The notes: generated by a model not told the origin, from the letters alone. Shown: positions 33,956 through 46,772, counted from the stretch's first letter. The stretch: DNA of 57,500 nt from Mesostigma viride (GCA_009746045.1 RPFO01001162.1:986478-1043977); one strand, 5' to 3'. Translations and numbers: made by a program.

Positions 33956-36854
33956 TCCCACGGACTATGGAAGCAAGCCAAAAGCACAATTTATTTCATT
34001 GTTGCGCCCGTTCGACAAAGGGCCGGGCGGCAACACCGCGTACTTCAATTACCAACATCAGACCAAATTGAATTACAAAAAAATAAGAGACCTAGTATTG
34101 TAGTTGCAGTCCTATTTACAGGTGTAAATGTCTGATCATCTAGCCGTTTCGCTCATGATCACACATGTATCCGAGTGTCCCGTGCCTGATCTCCGCAATG
34201 CCCAAGTCCAACTGGGGATCACCCCGACCTCGCAGCCAGATGCCTCCATCGCCCCAATCCATTTTCATACGTCACAACCGCATAGGCATCCGTGATGCAA
34301 TGCACACCCATGCCACTGCACATCTGCGGACCTCCACTTCAGGGACCAAAAAAACACTAGGCGCTACCGTCCCCTAAGCTACAATATGTGTAACTTCTAC
34401 CCTAGCAATCAAACCCAAACTTCTGAATCCAAGTCACGCAGGGAATCGGTCATGGCTGCGATGGGACAGGCAAAGGATTGCCCGCCCCGTGAGCAACAGG
34501 AGCCCATTCAAACATCCTAGCAAAGCCAGGAGACAAATCAAACCAAGGCATTCAGTCACACTAGGGAGAACAACAGGGAAAAAACGGGACCGTGAGGCCA
34601 AGCCCATTTGGAGGTCGGCAATAGTCTAAGAACCGCGGACCTTCCCCGTCCCATGGCACACTTTCCTATTGTCGTTCCCACGACGTAACCACCACACGTT
34701 GCCGCACCTCTTCAGCGCACATCTCTTCTCGCCCAGTCCATCACCATCTACACTAAAAAACCTAATATGTTACACGCCGGCTTTCCTGACGCTGCATCTG
34801 CGCATCAGCAGGCTGCCCCCAAGCCATCAACCATGTGACAAGCAACCAAGTGATTGCTCCTGCTGCCCGCCCCCTGGCTGCCACCCAAGCCGCACTTGGG
34901 CAGTGGAGGAGACAGGAAGCCGACGAAGAGATTGCAGGGCGCCTTCCAATGGCACCTGTCACCCGTGCCGCACCGAGGCGGGATGCGTGTTTGTCCATGT
35001 GCTGGCGAGGCGCTGGATGAGCACAGGCGAACAGTGTTGGACGCGGCACAAAGAGCGACAGTGCCATGCCTTGTGCCACCAGACGCGGCCCATGGAACAC
35101 ACAGGTGTCACACCCCCGGGGCCAGCCACAGGGTGCACCCATGGTGGACGAGCAGCTCCCTGCAAGCTCACCTGCATGACAGCACGGGCCTACACTGGAT
35201 GCCGGCAGAGATGGGGGTTTCCAGTTTCCCTCCGGCACCACTTCCTTTGAGCGCCCGGAAGCACGGAAAACAAGGGGGGAGAATGGGGACACGCCTGCGG
35301 ATACGGATCTGTTGGGCGCTTGTGCCCAAAGCAGCAGCCACGCGCGACCAGTTGACCCGCCAAGCTGCCGCAACACGGCGAGGAGGGAACCGGCCAAGAA
35401 AGCACGACACAGTCCCCACAACCGACCCAGCGATGGAAACAGCTGGGCCTGCCATGCACATGATACGGCTGCGTGTCTGTGGCAAATAGCTGCACTTTGT
35501 GGCACTTCTTGGCACTTCCAGGTCACCGTAGCAGCCCCGTGGCGGCAGACGCCACCAGTGCCCATCCAACCATCGATCCAACCCGGCCCCATGGCCTACC
35601 GGCAACGTCTACTGCCTTAGATGGCTGGATGCCCATTTCCTGCGCTGCCTCCCACCCGTCGCCGCCTCCAGGGGGCAGCTGCATCGACCCGGTGGCCGCA
35701 TCCCGCATGCCCACACAAAGGATAGCAATGGCACAAACAGGGCCCACTGCCCACTGCGGCGGGCAACTGGCCATGTAGCCATGCGCCGGAGTCTAGAAAA
35801 TCAATGAGGGCCGCTAGCAGTCACCGCATAGAAGCTTCGCAGCTTCCGGCACGTGTCGCCGTCGGCCGCTCACAGCCATAGCCCCTGCGACAGGATGCAG
35901 ATGCCATGCACCCCTATGGCTGACCCCCTTTGGCCGACCAGGCCGCAAGTTACGGACCACACGACCATCGCATGTGTGCCCGCGGCGAGCCTTGACAGAA
36001 GCCGCGCGGCTCCCCGAGCAAGCAAAGAAAACCTACATGAAGTCGAATCCCGCCACCATCTTGTGCTTGACAAACGTGGCCAGCGACGCCGGCGGCCGCA
36101 GCAGCAGGTGGTCGCACCCAAGGCCAGGTGGCCCCCGCTGGTTCCTGTGCTGCGCCAGCCGGGTGAGCACCCTCGCCGCTGTGGCTTGTGAAGGCCGCGG
36201 CTGGTGATGTGCAACAGGAAGCCGCGCGAGAGGGCCCGCATCTCATCCGGGGCAGGTCAGGTCAGCACTTGGAGGGTTCTGGTCAGCACTTGACACTTGG
36301 GCGAGAGAACAGTGCGCGGATCTGGGTCATGAGGCCCCCTTGGGCCCCGGGGAGGGGTCGCCCTTGCCAAGCATGATGGTCATGGTCACTGCAACGGTCA
36401 CTGTAATGGCCGCCCTCGCCAAGCCTGGGCCACCCGAGCGCATGCATGCTGCCCCCCGCCCCCGTGCGCAGACACATGGCAAGGCGCCTGCCTGCGTCAC
36501 CCCTCCGCCGCTGTCATGAAGACAAATGGCAACGTGCACGCCTGTGCCCTTCCCCACCTGCCCGCCTGAGGGCATGCGCGGCTTCCTTTCCCCCATCCCG
36601 TGCTTACCACGCAACACGCGACAGACGCGACTCATCCAACGGCCTGCACGGGCCGTGCGTGTGACTGTTGGGCCAACTGGACCTCCTGCTTCAGGCTGCG
36701 CCCCCCCCCCAACCCTCCCAGTGACCCTTCCACACGGAACACTACCAACCCACGATGGGATACATCTGCGGTCGAATACACAAAACTTGCCGCGCATGCC
36801 CGCAGGCGCTCCGTTCGTATGGATGCACCACTCTCGTCGACTAAAACCACTGTC
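33956..36854. other. Long stretch without a recognised gene
   Basis: Open frames up to 276 codons (minus, 34762-35592) occur but show no motifs, are rich in Trp/Cys/Ser and look random for this GC content. At about 36054-36170 on minus there is a short stretch, GCDHLLLRPPASLATFVKHK, then MVAGFDFM and TAG, preceded by a plausible acceptor. It could be a terminal exon, but I cannot connect it to anything. The 3' UTR of the carrier gene must begin at 36854. Confidence 0.4.
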
Positions 36855-39800
36855 CTACTGCGTCTGGATCCACTGGGCCAGCCCCTGCTCCACGGTCTCA
36901 AAGACGGCGAAGAAGATGCACGCGCCCGGCGCAAAGTAGAGCGCGCGGGGCACCGCGCCCTTGAACAGGCCCAACAGGCCGTCCGTCTCCCACACCTTCA
37001 TGCTCGCCTGCTTCACCAGCTCCACGTTGCTGTTCGTCGCGTGGTGCTGGTCCAGCGCCAGGTAATGCTCCAGGGGAGGGTCGTCGTCCTCAGGGGAGCG
37101 CCGCACGCTGATGCTCGACATGCCCGCGCGACCGGTGACCAGGGGAACCCACCGATCCACCCCACCCTCGCCCTCGCCCTCGCCCCCGCCGCCGTCCCCG
37201 CCGCCTCCGGACGTTGCAAAGACGAGCTGGCGGAACTCCCCTGCCCCCACGGGCGCCATCCGCCGCTGCTCTGGAATCCGCACCTCGCCGGACACCTCGA
37301 GCGGCAGCGTGGCCGCCCCGTTGACCGCCATCTGCTTCTGCTGCTGCTTGGGGCCGGACGCGGGCACCTGGATGAGGGTCGTTGACGCGGCCGCTGCCGC
37401 CGTGTCAAAGATGGTCCCATTCATGAGCTCGATATCCATCTCCCCGCCGGTGGTGTTCACGAGCACGGCCCCCGCGCCCAGCTGGTCGTGCGTCTGCATG
37501 GACGACACCTGCCCCGCGTCCACGAATATCAGCGGCAGCGGGTCATCCACCACGTGAGTGGCCTCCTCCAGCTCCTCCTCGCTCACGTTGGTCATCACTA
37601 TGGTCGTCAGCACGTCGACGGGGGTGGTGATCCACGCGGCGAGCCCCCCCGCGAGCGCCCCCCACAGCATGCGCTGCAGCAGCAGGGGTACCCCGTACTC
37701 GGGCCCTAGAAACTGGAGCATTTCCTTCACCTGCTCGAAAAAGACCAGCTGGAGCGCACCAAACGGCATGTCTCTGCGGCAGGGGGCGTGGGGCAGGTGG
37801 TGTGCATGGCGCATCAAGGGGGCCAGGGGCGGCACCAAGGCATTAGCATGGGGGAGCGGTGTGTGCTGGAGGGTGGATGGTACGGATGCAGAGCCTCCCT
37901 TGAATGTAACGGAGGTGGCGTGGGTTACATGTAAGCAAGTTGGAGCCACGAGGTGACGAACGAGAGAGGGCACGGGTGCATGCATGGGAGCGTGCATGGG
38001 GCTCAACCCTCACCAGGCGCAAGCATGAGTTTGCGTGCTGAGGCATTGCATGCTTCAGACATGCTTCTTGCCCGCGTGCTTTTGCGTGCACCATCCTCCC
38101 CCTCACCACACAGGCAGCGTTGACATGCATGCATGTGACTACATAACCACACAAGCGGCGTTGACTTGCATCCATGTGCCTACGTTGCAGGAATGAGTCG
38201 CCGCGCGCATTTCCCCCCCCCCCCATGACTCACCGCGCCAGCACGGCGGCCCACGAAATGAGGAACGTGCGTGTCGGGTTCTCACTGTCCTCCCTCAACC
38301 GTGTGAGCGCCTCGCCCAGGTTGTCCGCGAGCCCTGTCTGGATCTGCTTGTTGATCAGCTCCAACGGGACGCGGATGATGGACCCGGCCGCGTCGCCAAG
38401 CGCGCCCGACATCATGATGATCAAGTAGGCCACCGTCAGGTTGCTCTCGTCCAGAAAGGGAAGGCTCTCAAACCACACCTTGGGGGGGGGGGGGGGGGGA
38501 GTTGGTGGTTTGATGGGTGGGGATCCGAATGTCCATTCGTACGCACATGGTGCAGATCCAAACAATCGAGCAACTCGTTACTAGGCCAAATGAGGAGGCC
38601 AGCAACCGGCATAATGAGGAGAGGAGACAGACAGCAGCTGACGCATCACCTTTGATAACTGGAGGAAGGGAAGGGAGAGAAATAAGTGGATGGGAAATGG
38701 ATCCCTCTTGTGACGCATGCGCGGGCAAAACAGCAAGGAGGAAGAGAGGGAAGCAGAGGTGACAGGGGTGGAAGCAGAGAGGGAGAGAGGCAGGGAGAAA
38801 AGAAGAGAGAGGGGCGGGATTGGAGGGGGGAAGGGGAAAGGGGGGGAGAGAGAGAAGGGTATACCAACAAAGGGAAAAGAGGCAAGGGTGTGTACAGGAC
38901 AAGGACAGGGAAGGGGAAAGGGGGGGGAGAGAGAAGGGTATAACAACAAAGGGGAAAGAGGCAAGGGTGTGTACGGGACAAGGACTGGGAAGGGAAAAGG
39001 GGGGGAGAGAAGAAGGGCATAACAACAAAGGGAAAAGAGAAAAGGGGGTGTAGAGGACAAGGACAGGGAACGGGAAAGGGGGGGAGAGAAAGAAGGGCAT
39101 AACAACAAAGGGAAAAGAGGCAAGGGGGTGTACAGGACAAGGACAGGGAAGGGGAAAGGGGGGAGAGAGAGAAGGGTATAACAATGAAGGGGAAAGAGGC
39201 AAGGGTGTGTACAGGACAAGGACAGGGAAGGGGAAAGGGGGAGAGAGAGAGAGAAGGGCATAACGACAAAGGGAAAAGAGGAAAGGGGGTGTACAGGACA
39301 AGGACAGGGAAGGGGAAAGGGAGCAGAGAGGTCGCAGGGCAGGAGGCAAACAGAGGGATGGGAGGAAGGAAGCCTAGCGGTGGTGTTGTTGGTGGTGGTG
39401 GGGAGAGAAAGGCAGGGGGAGAGATGAAGGGGTACGGAAACAGAGATAGACAGAGAGTGGGCGGGCGGGTGGGTGGGCGGGCGGGCGGGCGGGCGGGCGG
39501 GTGTGTGGGTGGGCAGGCCGGCGGTGGGTGGGTGGGTGGGTGGGTGGGTGGGTGGGTGGGTGGGTGGGTGGGTGGGTGGGTGGGTGGGTGGGTGGGTGGG
39601 TGGGTGGGCGGGCGGGCGGGCGGGCGGCGGGCGGGCGGGCGGCGGGCGGGCGGGCGGGCGGGCGGGCGGGCGGGCGGGCGGGCGGCGGGCGGGCGGGCGG
39701 GCGGGCGGCGGGCGGGCGGGCGGGTGGGCGGGCGGGCGGGCGGGTGGGTGGGCGGGCGGGCGGGCGGGCGGGCGGGTGGGTGGGTGGGCGGGCGGGTGGG

Positions 39801-41631
39801 TGGGTGGGTGGGTGGGTGGGTGGGTGGGTGGGTGGGTGGGTGGGTAGGCGGGCGGGTGGGTGGGTGGGTGGAGAGAGGGGGAGGGGGAGCTGCACGGCTC
39901 TCTCCAGACAACGGCCGACGGGGCCACATGCCGAAATGTCCCAACAGGCGGGGGGGGACTTTTCTGGCTGTCTCGGATGCCATGCCTTACGGGCCAGCCC
40001 ACGCGGCCGCCACCCGCTGCACAGCCATGCCAACGTCACCCAGAAAAATCGCCATAGCAGCCTCACTGGGACCTAGCTACTGTGCACACCAAGGATAAAT
40101 TGTATGCACGTGCGGTTCTACGATACTTGAAGCTCGCCAGAACGCTGTCTGCCACGCTCCTCTGCCCCTTCTGTTGTGCCCCCGTGTAACAGAATCGGAT
40201 AAGTTGGTTAATGCTTGCAAACATGGCTACTACTTCCAGCGTGCAGCATGCCCAAACAGACACACGCCCACAGAGAATACCGTAGTGGTCAAGATCACTT
40301 TGCGACAAACTACTTTGCGAATCGACCTCGCAAACTACTTTTCATGGGCTTCATTTTGGGTCGCAAAGTTCAAATGTTACCGCGTCGTGCCTGCGCCGTG
40401 CCGCACGGCCCCAAGTAGACAGGTCCGCATGAAGTACATGGGCCCTAATCAGTGCATGATGAGTCAAAACACTTGGGTAGGCGAGTACCTAATCATTCAT
40501 TAAGCTGGGTACCAGCCACTGACCATAAACAAGTCGATGGGCTCGCAAACCTAAAACTTTGCCTTCATTTTGGGTCGCAAACGATAAACTTCACCCTGTT
40601 TTTGGGTCGCAAAGTAGGTTTGTCGCAAAGTGATCTTGACCACTACGGTAGATACAAGGTAGGGAAGAACAAGGATAGGAGGAAGTGATAGATCCACGCC
40701 ACACTGCTTCCTCGCCATCCCCCCTTCCCACTATCGGCGCGCACACTGTGCTGTCTGGTGATGCAAACTCTTGTGATGCAAAGCCATTCCCACGCCCAAC
40801 GCTCCCCTTACTGCAGGTTTATTGTGACACTCCCCTGCTTACTTTGAGGTACTCATACACCGCGATGTAGATGGCAGAATTAGGGCACTCCTTGCCCAAG
40901 CCAAACTCGATTCCCCGATACAGGCCAAAGATGCCATTGTCCGGCCAGGCCGACTGCCCGGACTGCACTCGAGTCTTCAGGGTGTCCACCGGATACATGG
41001 CGCTCGTGCACGCAAAAGATGCGACGAAGCCGGCCACCAGATCCACCCACAAAGGGAAGTCGTCGTCGGGGCACTCCTCCACCGCCGGGTTGATGGTCTT
41101 CCCATCAGCGCATGCGATGCAAGTCGGGGCTCCGGGGGCCGGGGCCGGCCCATCTACATCCCCGGGCATCCCCGAATAGCGGATCAGTGGGCAGGACAGC
41201 ATGTGCGGCTCCAGCAGAGGCAGAGGAGTCATACGGTGCTCTGCCGGCGATCCCGCAAGCATCTCCTCCGCGACAACTTCTGGTACATTCAGCAAAGAAT
41301 AATCGGCGGGCGCAGCGCTTAATAGCAACGCGCTCAAACCAAGGGCCAGCAGCGGGCCGCGCACGCGCGGTTCCCGATCTGGAGAGCATTGCGCTGAGCT
41401 CTTCTTATTCGCGGGCTCGTTTATGCCCCAAAAGCGCAATTGATGAGGCGCCTTCCCTTCCTGCACATTCAAACTGGCGCGCGCAGGATGAGCGCACTTC
41501 CGGGCAGGCACAGACCGCCTCAACGGGAGACGAAGAGGCTCTTGTCCAAACAAATTCGCAGGAATCCCGCGAGGCAAACACGCATGTTTCTTGGCCGGAA
41601 GGCAGGACGAGACAATAATTTGGGCCACCAT
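36855..41631 (-). CDS. Mitochondrial-carrier-family protein, SAM-carrier-like, with large third-repeat insert (650 aa, 3 exons)
   Basis: Exons 41631-40843, 38478-38234 and 37773-36855 join in phase into 651 codons including the stop. Residues 1-190 form an N-terminal extension: a basic, Ser/Ala-rich start suggesting organelle targeting and a hydrophobic stretch (LLALGLSALLLSAAPA, 94-109). Three carrier repeats follow: PVDTLKTR (214-221); RVPLELINKQIQTG (299-312), where the usual basic residue of PxExxK is N306; and TTPVDVLTTIV (394-404), where it is T401. GLFKGAVPRALYFAP near the C-terminus and the second repeat resemble plant SAM-carrier-like proteins. About 185 residues (408-593) are inserted in the matrix loop of repeat 3, acidic at first, later with Gly/Glu runs. 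Intron 1 (2364 bp) contains two purine-rich arrays and a MITE; its acceptor follows a poly-C run. The gene is divergent from SUFA. Substrate is inferred only from resemblance. Confidence 0.9.
38770..39335 (+). repeat. Approx. 78-bp purine-rich minisatellite, carrier intron 1
   Basis: About seven imperfect copies of a unit containing 'acaggacaaggacagggaag', a G-run, 'gagagaaggg' and 'ataacaacaaaggg'. Sense-strand pyrimidine-rich. The long Pro/Ser/Phe-rich minus frames (38468-39349 and others) are translations of this array and not genes. Confidence 0.93.
39458..39871 (+). repeat. (GGGC)n/(GGGT)n composite array, carrier intron 1
   Basis: Alternating blocks of GGGC and GGGT tetramers with occasional GGC slips. 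This is the same two-unit composition as the SPS intron 9 array, although the introns are unrelated. C-rich on the sense strand of the carrier gene. Confidence 0.96.
40280..40648. mobile_element. MITE copy 2 (369 bp) in carrier intron 1
   Basis: Same family as 11258-11628 but inverted in the window, with the same CCGTAGTGGTCAAGATCACT terminal repeats and TA on both sides (40278-40279, 40649-40650). The two copies are nearly identical throughout, including the central 'ggtacccagcttaatgaatg' block, so transposition was recent. Confidence 0.92.
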
Positions 41632-43173
41632 AACAGGGCAGAATTAGCCAATATAAGAGGACAGCCTGCCTCCGGCTTCCACGGGGCCGGCTAAGCTAGG
41701 ACCTACCGACCTGCGAAAATGGGGGCAACTGGCAAGCAATATGATGCCAAACAGGCATGTGCATGATCGGCCACGCCAAGCTGCACGAATATGCGCAAAT
41801 CGGGGCCTGGAGACAGCTTGGATGGCCTGCAGTTCAAACAACTGTACGGCACGACGGCGAACCCTGAACACGAGCCAATGGCAGCCGTCCATTACCGCGC
41901 GAATGGTCATCGATGGCGACTCTGGCCGATGCATCACTGATGAGGCGGTGTGCTGCAGAAGAATAGCTCCGGATTCAGCCCTGGTCTCCGTAGTAGAATA
42001 CTTCCCCCGCTAGCCACTGATTGGGTAGCCCACAGCCCGATTGCCTGAACAGATGCAATTTATTAACTTTTTTCATGTCAGGTATGGGGAGTCTTGTCAG
42101 TTTACCGCGCTTCAACCTAGTTGCGAACCGTCGGCAACGGGAGATGCTGATCAGGGTGAAGCCAGGTGAAGACGGGAAGCCAATTAGCCAATCAGGCAAA
42201 ACTAAACTGATAATTTCACAGTCTCCAGAAAAAAAACTTATCCTTTGGCTCGATCGAATCGGCTTGTGTCTGATGCAGCCGTACTGTAGCTTGGCGGTTC
42301 CCGCCTGTTCCCGCGCAACGTCTCCAGCTGCCCACTGCCCAGTGCACTCGGTAGTCGGTACTCGGTAGCCGACAATGTGCGGCGTGGGATTCAACTTACT
42401 AACTCGGTAGCCGGTACTCGGTAGGTAGTCGTCGTCTACTCGGTGCCTTCTGTCCCCGCTGAGTATCTTTGTTTCGTGTACGGTATGTTTGTGATGGTAT
42501 GCTGTTCCTGTTCAGTGTCCTGACCCTCGGCCGTTTCCAAATCTCGGCTGCCATGTGCGGCGTGGGCAACAACAACAACAACAACGGCGCCCCGTGACTC
42601 GTGACGCGTACAGTACTGTAGTGTCGAGCCCACAACTTGCGGCTTGTGCTGGCTCATGGTGCCCCGTGCGGACGGTGGAGATGGGAGAGACCAGGCTGGA
42701 GCCAGTGTACAGGGTGTAGACCTGTTGCTGCCCATGTGCGGCGTGGGACACAACAACAACAACTACTACAGGGTGTAGACCTCTACGTAGCCAGGTAGTC
42801 TCTACAGTACGGTAAATTACGGTTTGGATTCTCATGTGCGGCGTTGAGTTGAGTTGATGTGCGACAACAACAGCAGTACGGTAGCCGGGAATCTTGCCCA
42901 GATCTTTTCTCATGCTGCATCCGAGATGAACCATGTCGTGTCAGTGAATAATGAAAGCGCGTAGTACGTAAAAGCACGTCTGAGGACGGCGGCATACCGA
43001 CTTCGACAAGTGGACATAAAGTTTCAGAAATCTCCTGAAGGAAACCGAAAAAAAGGGGTGTCCAGTGTCCACCGCGAGTCCGTGACACGAGCCCCGTGAA
43101 AAGCCACACGCCTGGCACGAATCTGGCAATTTTTCGCTCTAGCAACCTTGTTTTATCACGCCGCTAGATACTT
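41632..43173. promoter_or_regulatory. Divergent intergenic region between the carrier gene and SUFA
   Basis: The 1.54 kb separating two start codons on opposite strands must contain both promoters. At 42360-42870 there are repeated motifs: ATGTGCGGCGTGGG starts at 42375, 42553 and 42734, with a variant at 42834; each of the last three is followed by CAA-repeat runs. Variants of 'actcggtagccggtactcgg' occur at 42345-42430. No TATA box was assigned. A regulatory role for the motif is a guess. Confidence 0.4.
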
Positions 43174-45216
43174 ATGGCGATGGCTGGCTCTTTTTCGATG
43201 CAATGCATTAGCCCTGCTGTCAATACCGGCCTATCCGTGTGCTTGCAGAGGAAAGTCCAAGGTACTCACTGCGATGGATCTGTCCTTTCCGACTGGTCAT
43301 GCGCATGCCCGTCTCCTAGCTGTGCATTCCCGCCCCGTTTATCGTGTGTGTCATGCCACCTTCTTCGTACTTTGCCAAGTTAAATATGTCATTCTTTTCT
43401 GGATTCCATGTCTTACCGTTGCGTACAATTTATCGTTGCGTTTATCGCAGGCCGCGGGAACCTCAGAATCGGGACGCCAAGCAAGCCAGCTCCGGCGGTG
43501 TCCGTCGTCAGGTGTTCTGCCGGTAAATACTCACTCTTTGGGTGTTTAGGTATCAGACTATTGTTGATATCGAGATAGAATGCAATGAATCGCTCGACCC
43601 TTTGTCTGCCGTCTGGAAACAAGATTGGGAAAATATTGCTGCCCCGATTTTTTTTCAGAGGGATTGCCAGGGACATCGGACGTACGCCGCAGAATAGTTA
43701 CAACGTTCCGGTTTCACAGCTGTTGTTTTCCTGGAGCTCGGTCACATAGCCGTTATTGTGAAGGCATGGCTACGATCTGCACTGGTTGGGCTACATCGAA
43801 ACGTAAACCAAAATTTTCATGCGGTGTACCGGACGTCGACAAACGTGCAGGTACAGCCGAGGCTCTTAGGCCAGCCATCACGCTCTCAGAGCGGGCACTG
43901 AACCATCTGGTCCGACTCCGGGATCAACAGGGAAACAGCGAACTGTGCTTGCGGGTGGGCGTCAAGGCCGGCGGCTGTTCCGGGATGTCGTACGTGATGG
44001 ACTTTGAGAAACGGGAGAATTTCCAGCCGGAGGACTCGGTGATCGAAGAGAACGGATTTACCATGGGTACGTCCTTCTGTAATACGCGTTGCCGAGGAGG
44101 GGCGATCGTGTAAGCGGATGGATACACAGTTGGTAAACTAGTGGCGAGCTCCACAGTGCTGGGGGTAGGGCACGGTAGGGAAGTGGTAATGCGTTGTTCC
44201 GGTCGCGCACCGCAAACATCGCGCATGGCACGGGTTTCTGACCATCCTCAAGCTGTGGGTTGCCATCCATGGACCGTGGACAGTGGCACGTACTGGTAGC
44301 AGTGTGACCAAGACACGCTTCTTTTTCTCTTCCTCTAATGAGCAGCACAAGGATTGCAGATGTCGATGTGGAACCGCAGCTGGCGGCGGCATGTTTACTA
44401 TCTCTTTTTGTGTGAGCTGTCAGAGTCTTGTTTCAACGACCCGTCCACCCTCTATTCCTGCGGTCAACCCCTCCTTGGTTGGTGGAGCATCAAAAGGGGG
44501 GGGTTAGGGGTGGATTTGCAATACTCGGTGCCTAGCAGGTACTTTGGTGTTATATCCAATTTGTACCCCCTTCCTTTCCGCCGGGCTTTATGTACCCCCA
44601 TTGCTTGCCCGTTGTCCTGTGGACATCTCCATCCGTGGGCGCCTGCTGCTACTGGGTAGTGCCCTGGTTCGTGGGGTGGCAGTGCGGGGGTGCCCATGTG
44701 CATACGCCGCCTGTGTGTGTGTGGGAATCCGCCTGCGTTTCGCTCGCATTGGAGCAAAGGTTTCGTACTCTTCAAGGCCGTACACGTCTGGGTTCTTTCA
44801 GGCCACACACCTCCAGGCAATGTTCAGTATCCGCACTGTTGATGCAGCAACGTTGGGACGTTTGCTGTCCTTACATGGTTCGCGCGGGCGCCTCATGCTG
44901 GTGGTAGGTCCGGTCGGGTCACCTTGCGAGTGGTCCTCGGATGCACATTCTCTCTGCCTCATCAACTGCTGACTGTTTTTCTTTTGGCAACCATTCCTGC
45001 CGCCCCACCCACGTGCTGCTGCTGCTGCATGCATGGGACATCTGACGCGGCATCTCGTACGTGCCAAATTGGACCACAGTGTGCGACCCGAAAAGCCTGC
45101 TGTACCTATATGGTCTGGAGCTGGACTACAGCGACGCACTCATTGGTGGCGGCTTTAAGTTTGCCAACCCTAATGCTAGCAACGCGTGCGGGTGCGGCAA
45201 GTCATTTGCGGCCTAA
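43174..45216 (+). CDS. SUFA: Plastid SufA/IscA-type iron-sulfur cluster assembly protein (170 aa, 4 exons)
   Basis: A-type Fe-S carrier of the plastid SUF pathway, which accepts clusters from the scaffold and passes them to apo-proteins. Exons 43174-43261, 43451-43522, 43851-44066 and 45080-45216 have AG/GT borders and matching phases; the total is 513 nt. Residues 1-53 ([19 protein letters not shown] onward, ending VSVVRCSA) are a typical chloroplast transit peptide with a V-R-C-S-A cleavage context. The mature part starts [16 protein letters not shown] and continues [15 protein letters not shown], with the first cluster-ligand Cys. Exon 4 gives [28 protein letters not shown] and CGCGKSF, the C-x-C ligand pair. 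All three conserved cysteines are present. The frame is also open upstream of exon 3 to an ATG at 43625 or 43766, but that start would lose the transit peptide and bypass a well-phased acceptor, so I prefer the four-exon model. Confidence 0.93.
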
Positions 45217-46055
45217 GTGCCCGCGCTGGCTGGGGAGTGGCCATTGGGCGGACTTGGGGTATTTTGGATGGTCCGTACACTGTGCCATGGATCGGGTTCT
45301 CGACTTCAGTGTTGGTGGCTAGCCTTCATCAGTTCAACCCTTTGCAGGCTGTTGCTCGGTATGCATGCCTCCTGGCCAAGTTCTTGCTGCCGCCGCAGGT
45401 GCATGAGGATGCCCAGGCAAAGCTGTTTGGTAGCTTGTGCAACCTGTTTACGTGATCCGGTTTCAGATGGAGATATGGGCCACTGCGTATGGGTGGGAAT
45501 CCATTGTACATAGAAGATCTTGTTTTTTGTATCACTAGTGGCAGTTGAGGCTAGGTTCGGGAAATGGTTCAGCTAGTCTCATTGTAGCAGTTGCAATATT
45601 TATGCAGGAGGTGATTGATCATGATGTCACTAGCGCATGGTCTGGATCCAGAATGGCCAAGTATACCATAAATGAATATTGTCATACTGTAATTTTATAT
45701 ATTTTCATTGAGAACGATAAATGGAGGTGACATCGGCATGAAGCAGGAGGGAAAACCCCAATTAAGAAGAAGAACCCAAAAGAGAATAATAACAGTCAGA
45801 CACGGGCATGCACGGATCAAGCCAGCGCGCGATGTGGTACTTTTCTACGCGGATATATACTTCACCCGCACAGGCAAGTGGCGCGCGAGATCACTCGCCC
45901 AGGTCTGGAGTCGCAGATAGCAACTCTGGACTATCGACGAGAGGTACGACTAGCTACAACACAAAACTACGTCGTCACGCAGCAAGTACATCACTGCCGG
46001 CCCACCAGGCCTGGGAAGGACGTATCTAGACAGCTCGGTCCGGATGCGGCGCGAG
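45217..46055. other. Downstream of SUFA, no gene recognised
   Basis: This contains the SUFA 3' UTR. A 43-codon stretch (45324-45455, QFNPLQAVARYACLLAKFLL) is open but matches nothing known to me and lacks splice context. The rest is AT-rich up to about 45730. Confidence 0.4.
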
Positions 46056-46330
46056 AATAACACATCAGTCACGGTGCAAGTGAGGGCAACGGACAGGCGC
46101 TGCCGCCAATATGAGGACCGTCCGTGTGCAGACCACGGGCAGTCTGACCCTCGAGGTCGAGGCGCGGTCTTCGTACGTCGCTGGCAGCACTCGATGGAAA
46201 AACTCCAGTCTTGGGGCCCATGGCCCCGAACTCCTCAAGGACAAAGGGGATGACTCCGTGTGGGGCCCCACATTGCCGTACGTAGAAGGCAAACTTCTCG
46301 CGCTCAGCCACAGCGGCAGCAGCCGGCATC
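46056..46330 (-). pseudogene. Decayed 3' fragment of LINE family C
   Basis: Homologous to 33076-33310: the 'cgctg.cgccaatatga' block, a 'ccctcgaggtcgaggcg' block and the block coding (V)IPFVLEEFGAMGP are shared in the same order and strand. There are several frame-changing differences and no complete domain. It lies just upstream of the nested B elements. Confidence 0.75.
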
Positions 46331-46772
46331 CACAGCCGCCCTCCCTCCTCGGAATGTATGCGGGTTGAAGGTTCTTTTACTCCAGCACCCACCTGGCGTT
46401 GTATAATGCCCCCCATGGGTGCATGGATCCGTTTCGATCGTGCACCATTGCATTGCCCAGGACGGCCACAAGGAGGCTCCCCGACTGTGTTAACTGTTAA
46501 GTGATTTCAGAGAGTCTACAAGATGGATGATATGCAACCAAACCATGCAAGGCACCACTGCACATGCCCTTAATTGGCGGGATTACATGCCATATTTTGC
46601 CTGTGGCAACTTTCAAGTGCATGAAGCATGGTGTTGCCATGGAATGCCTACCTTCAGCTCCGGCAGAGCGCAAGGGGGAAGCCGGTATACTGGAGGGGGG
46701 CGGTCATCCACGTTGACCACAAGCCCTGGCAGCCCCCTCCTGCCACCTCAGACTAGGAATATATATACCAGT

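Noticed and set aside
34762-35592. 276-codon minus open frame as a gene
   Set aside because: No motifs, composition rich in Trp/Cys/Arg, overlapping open frames on both strands, and no splice context.
38468-40002. 293-473 codon Pro/Ser-rich minus frames
   Set aside because: Products of the 78-bp purine array and the GGGC/GGGT array within carrier intron 1.
43625-44113. Single-exon start for SUFA at 43625 or 43766
   Set aside because: A four-exon model gives a classical plastid transit peptide, matching phases and good splice sites; the upstream extension in the single-exon frame looks like intron.
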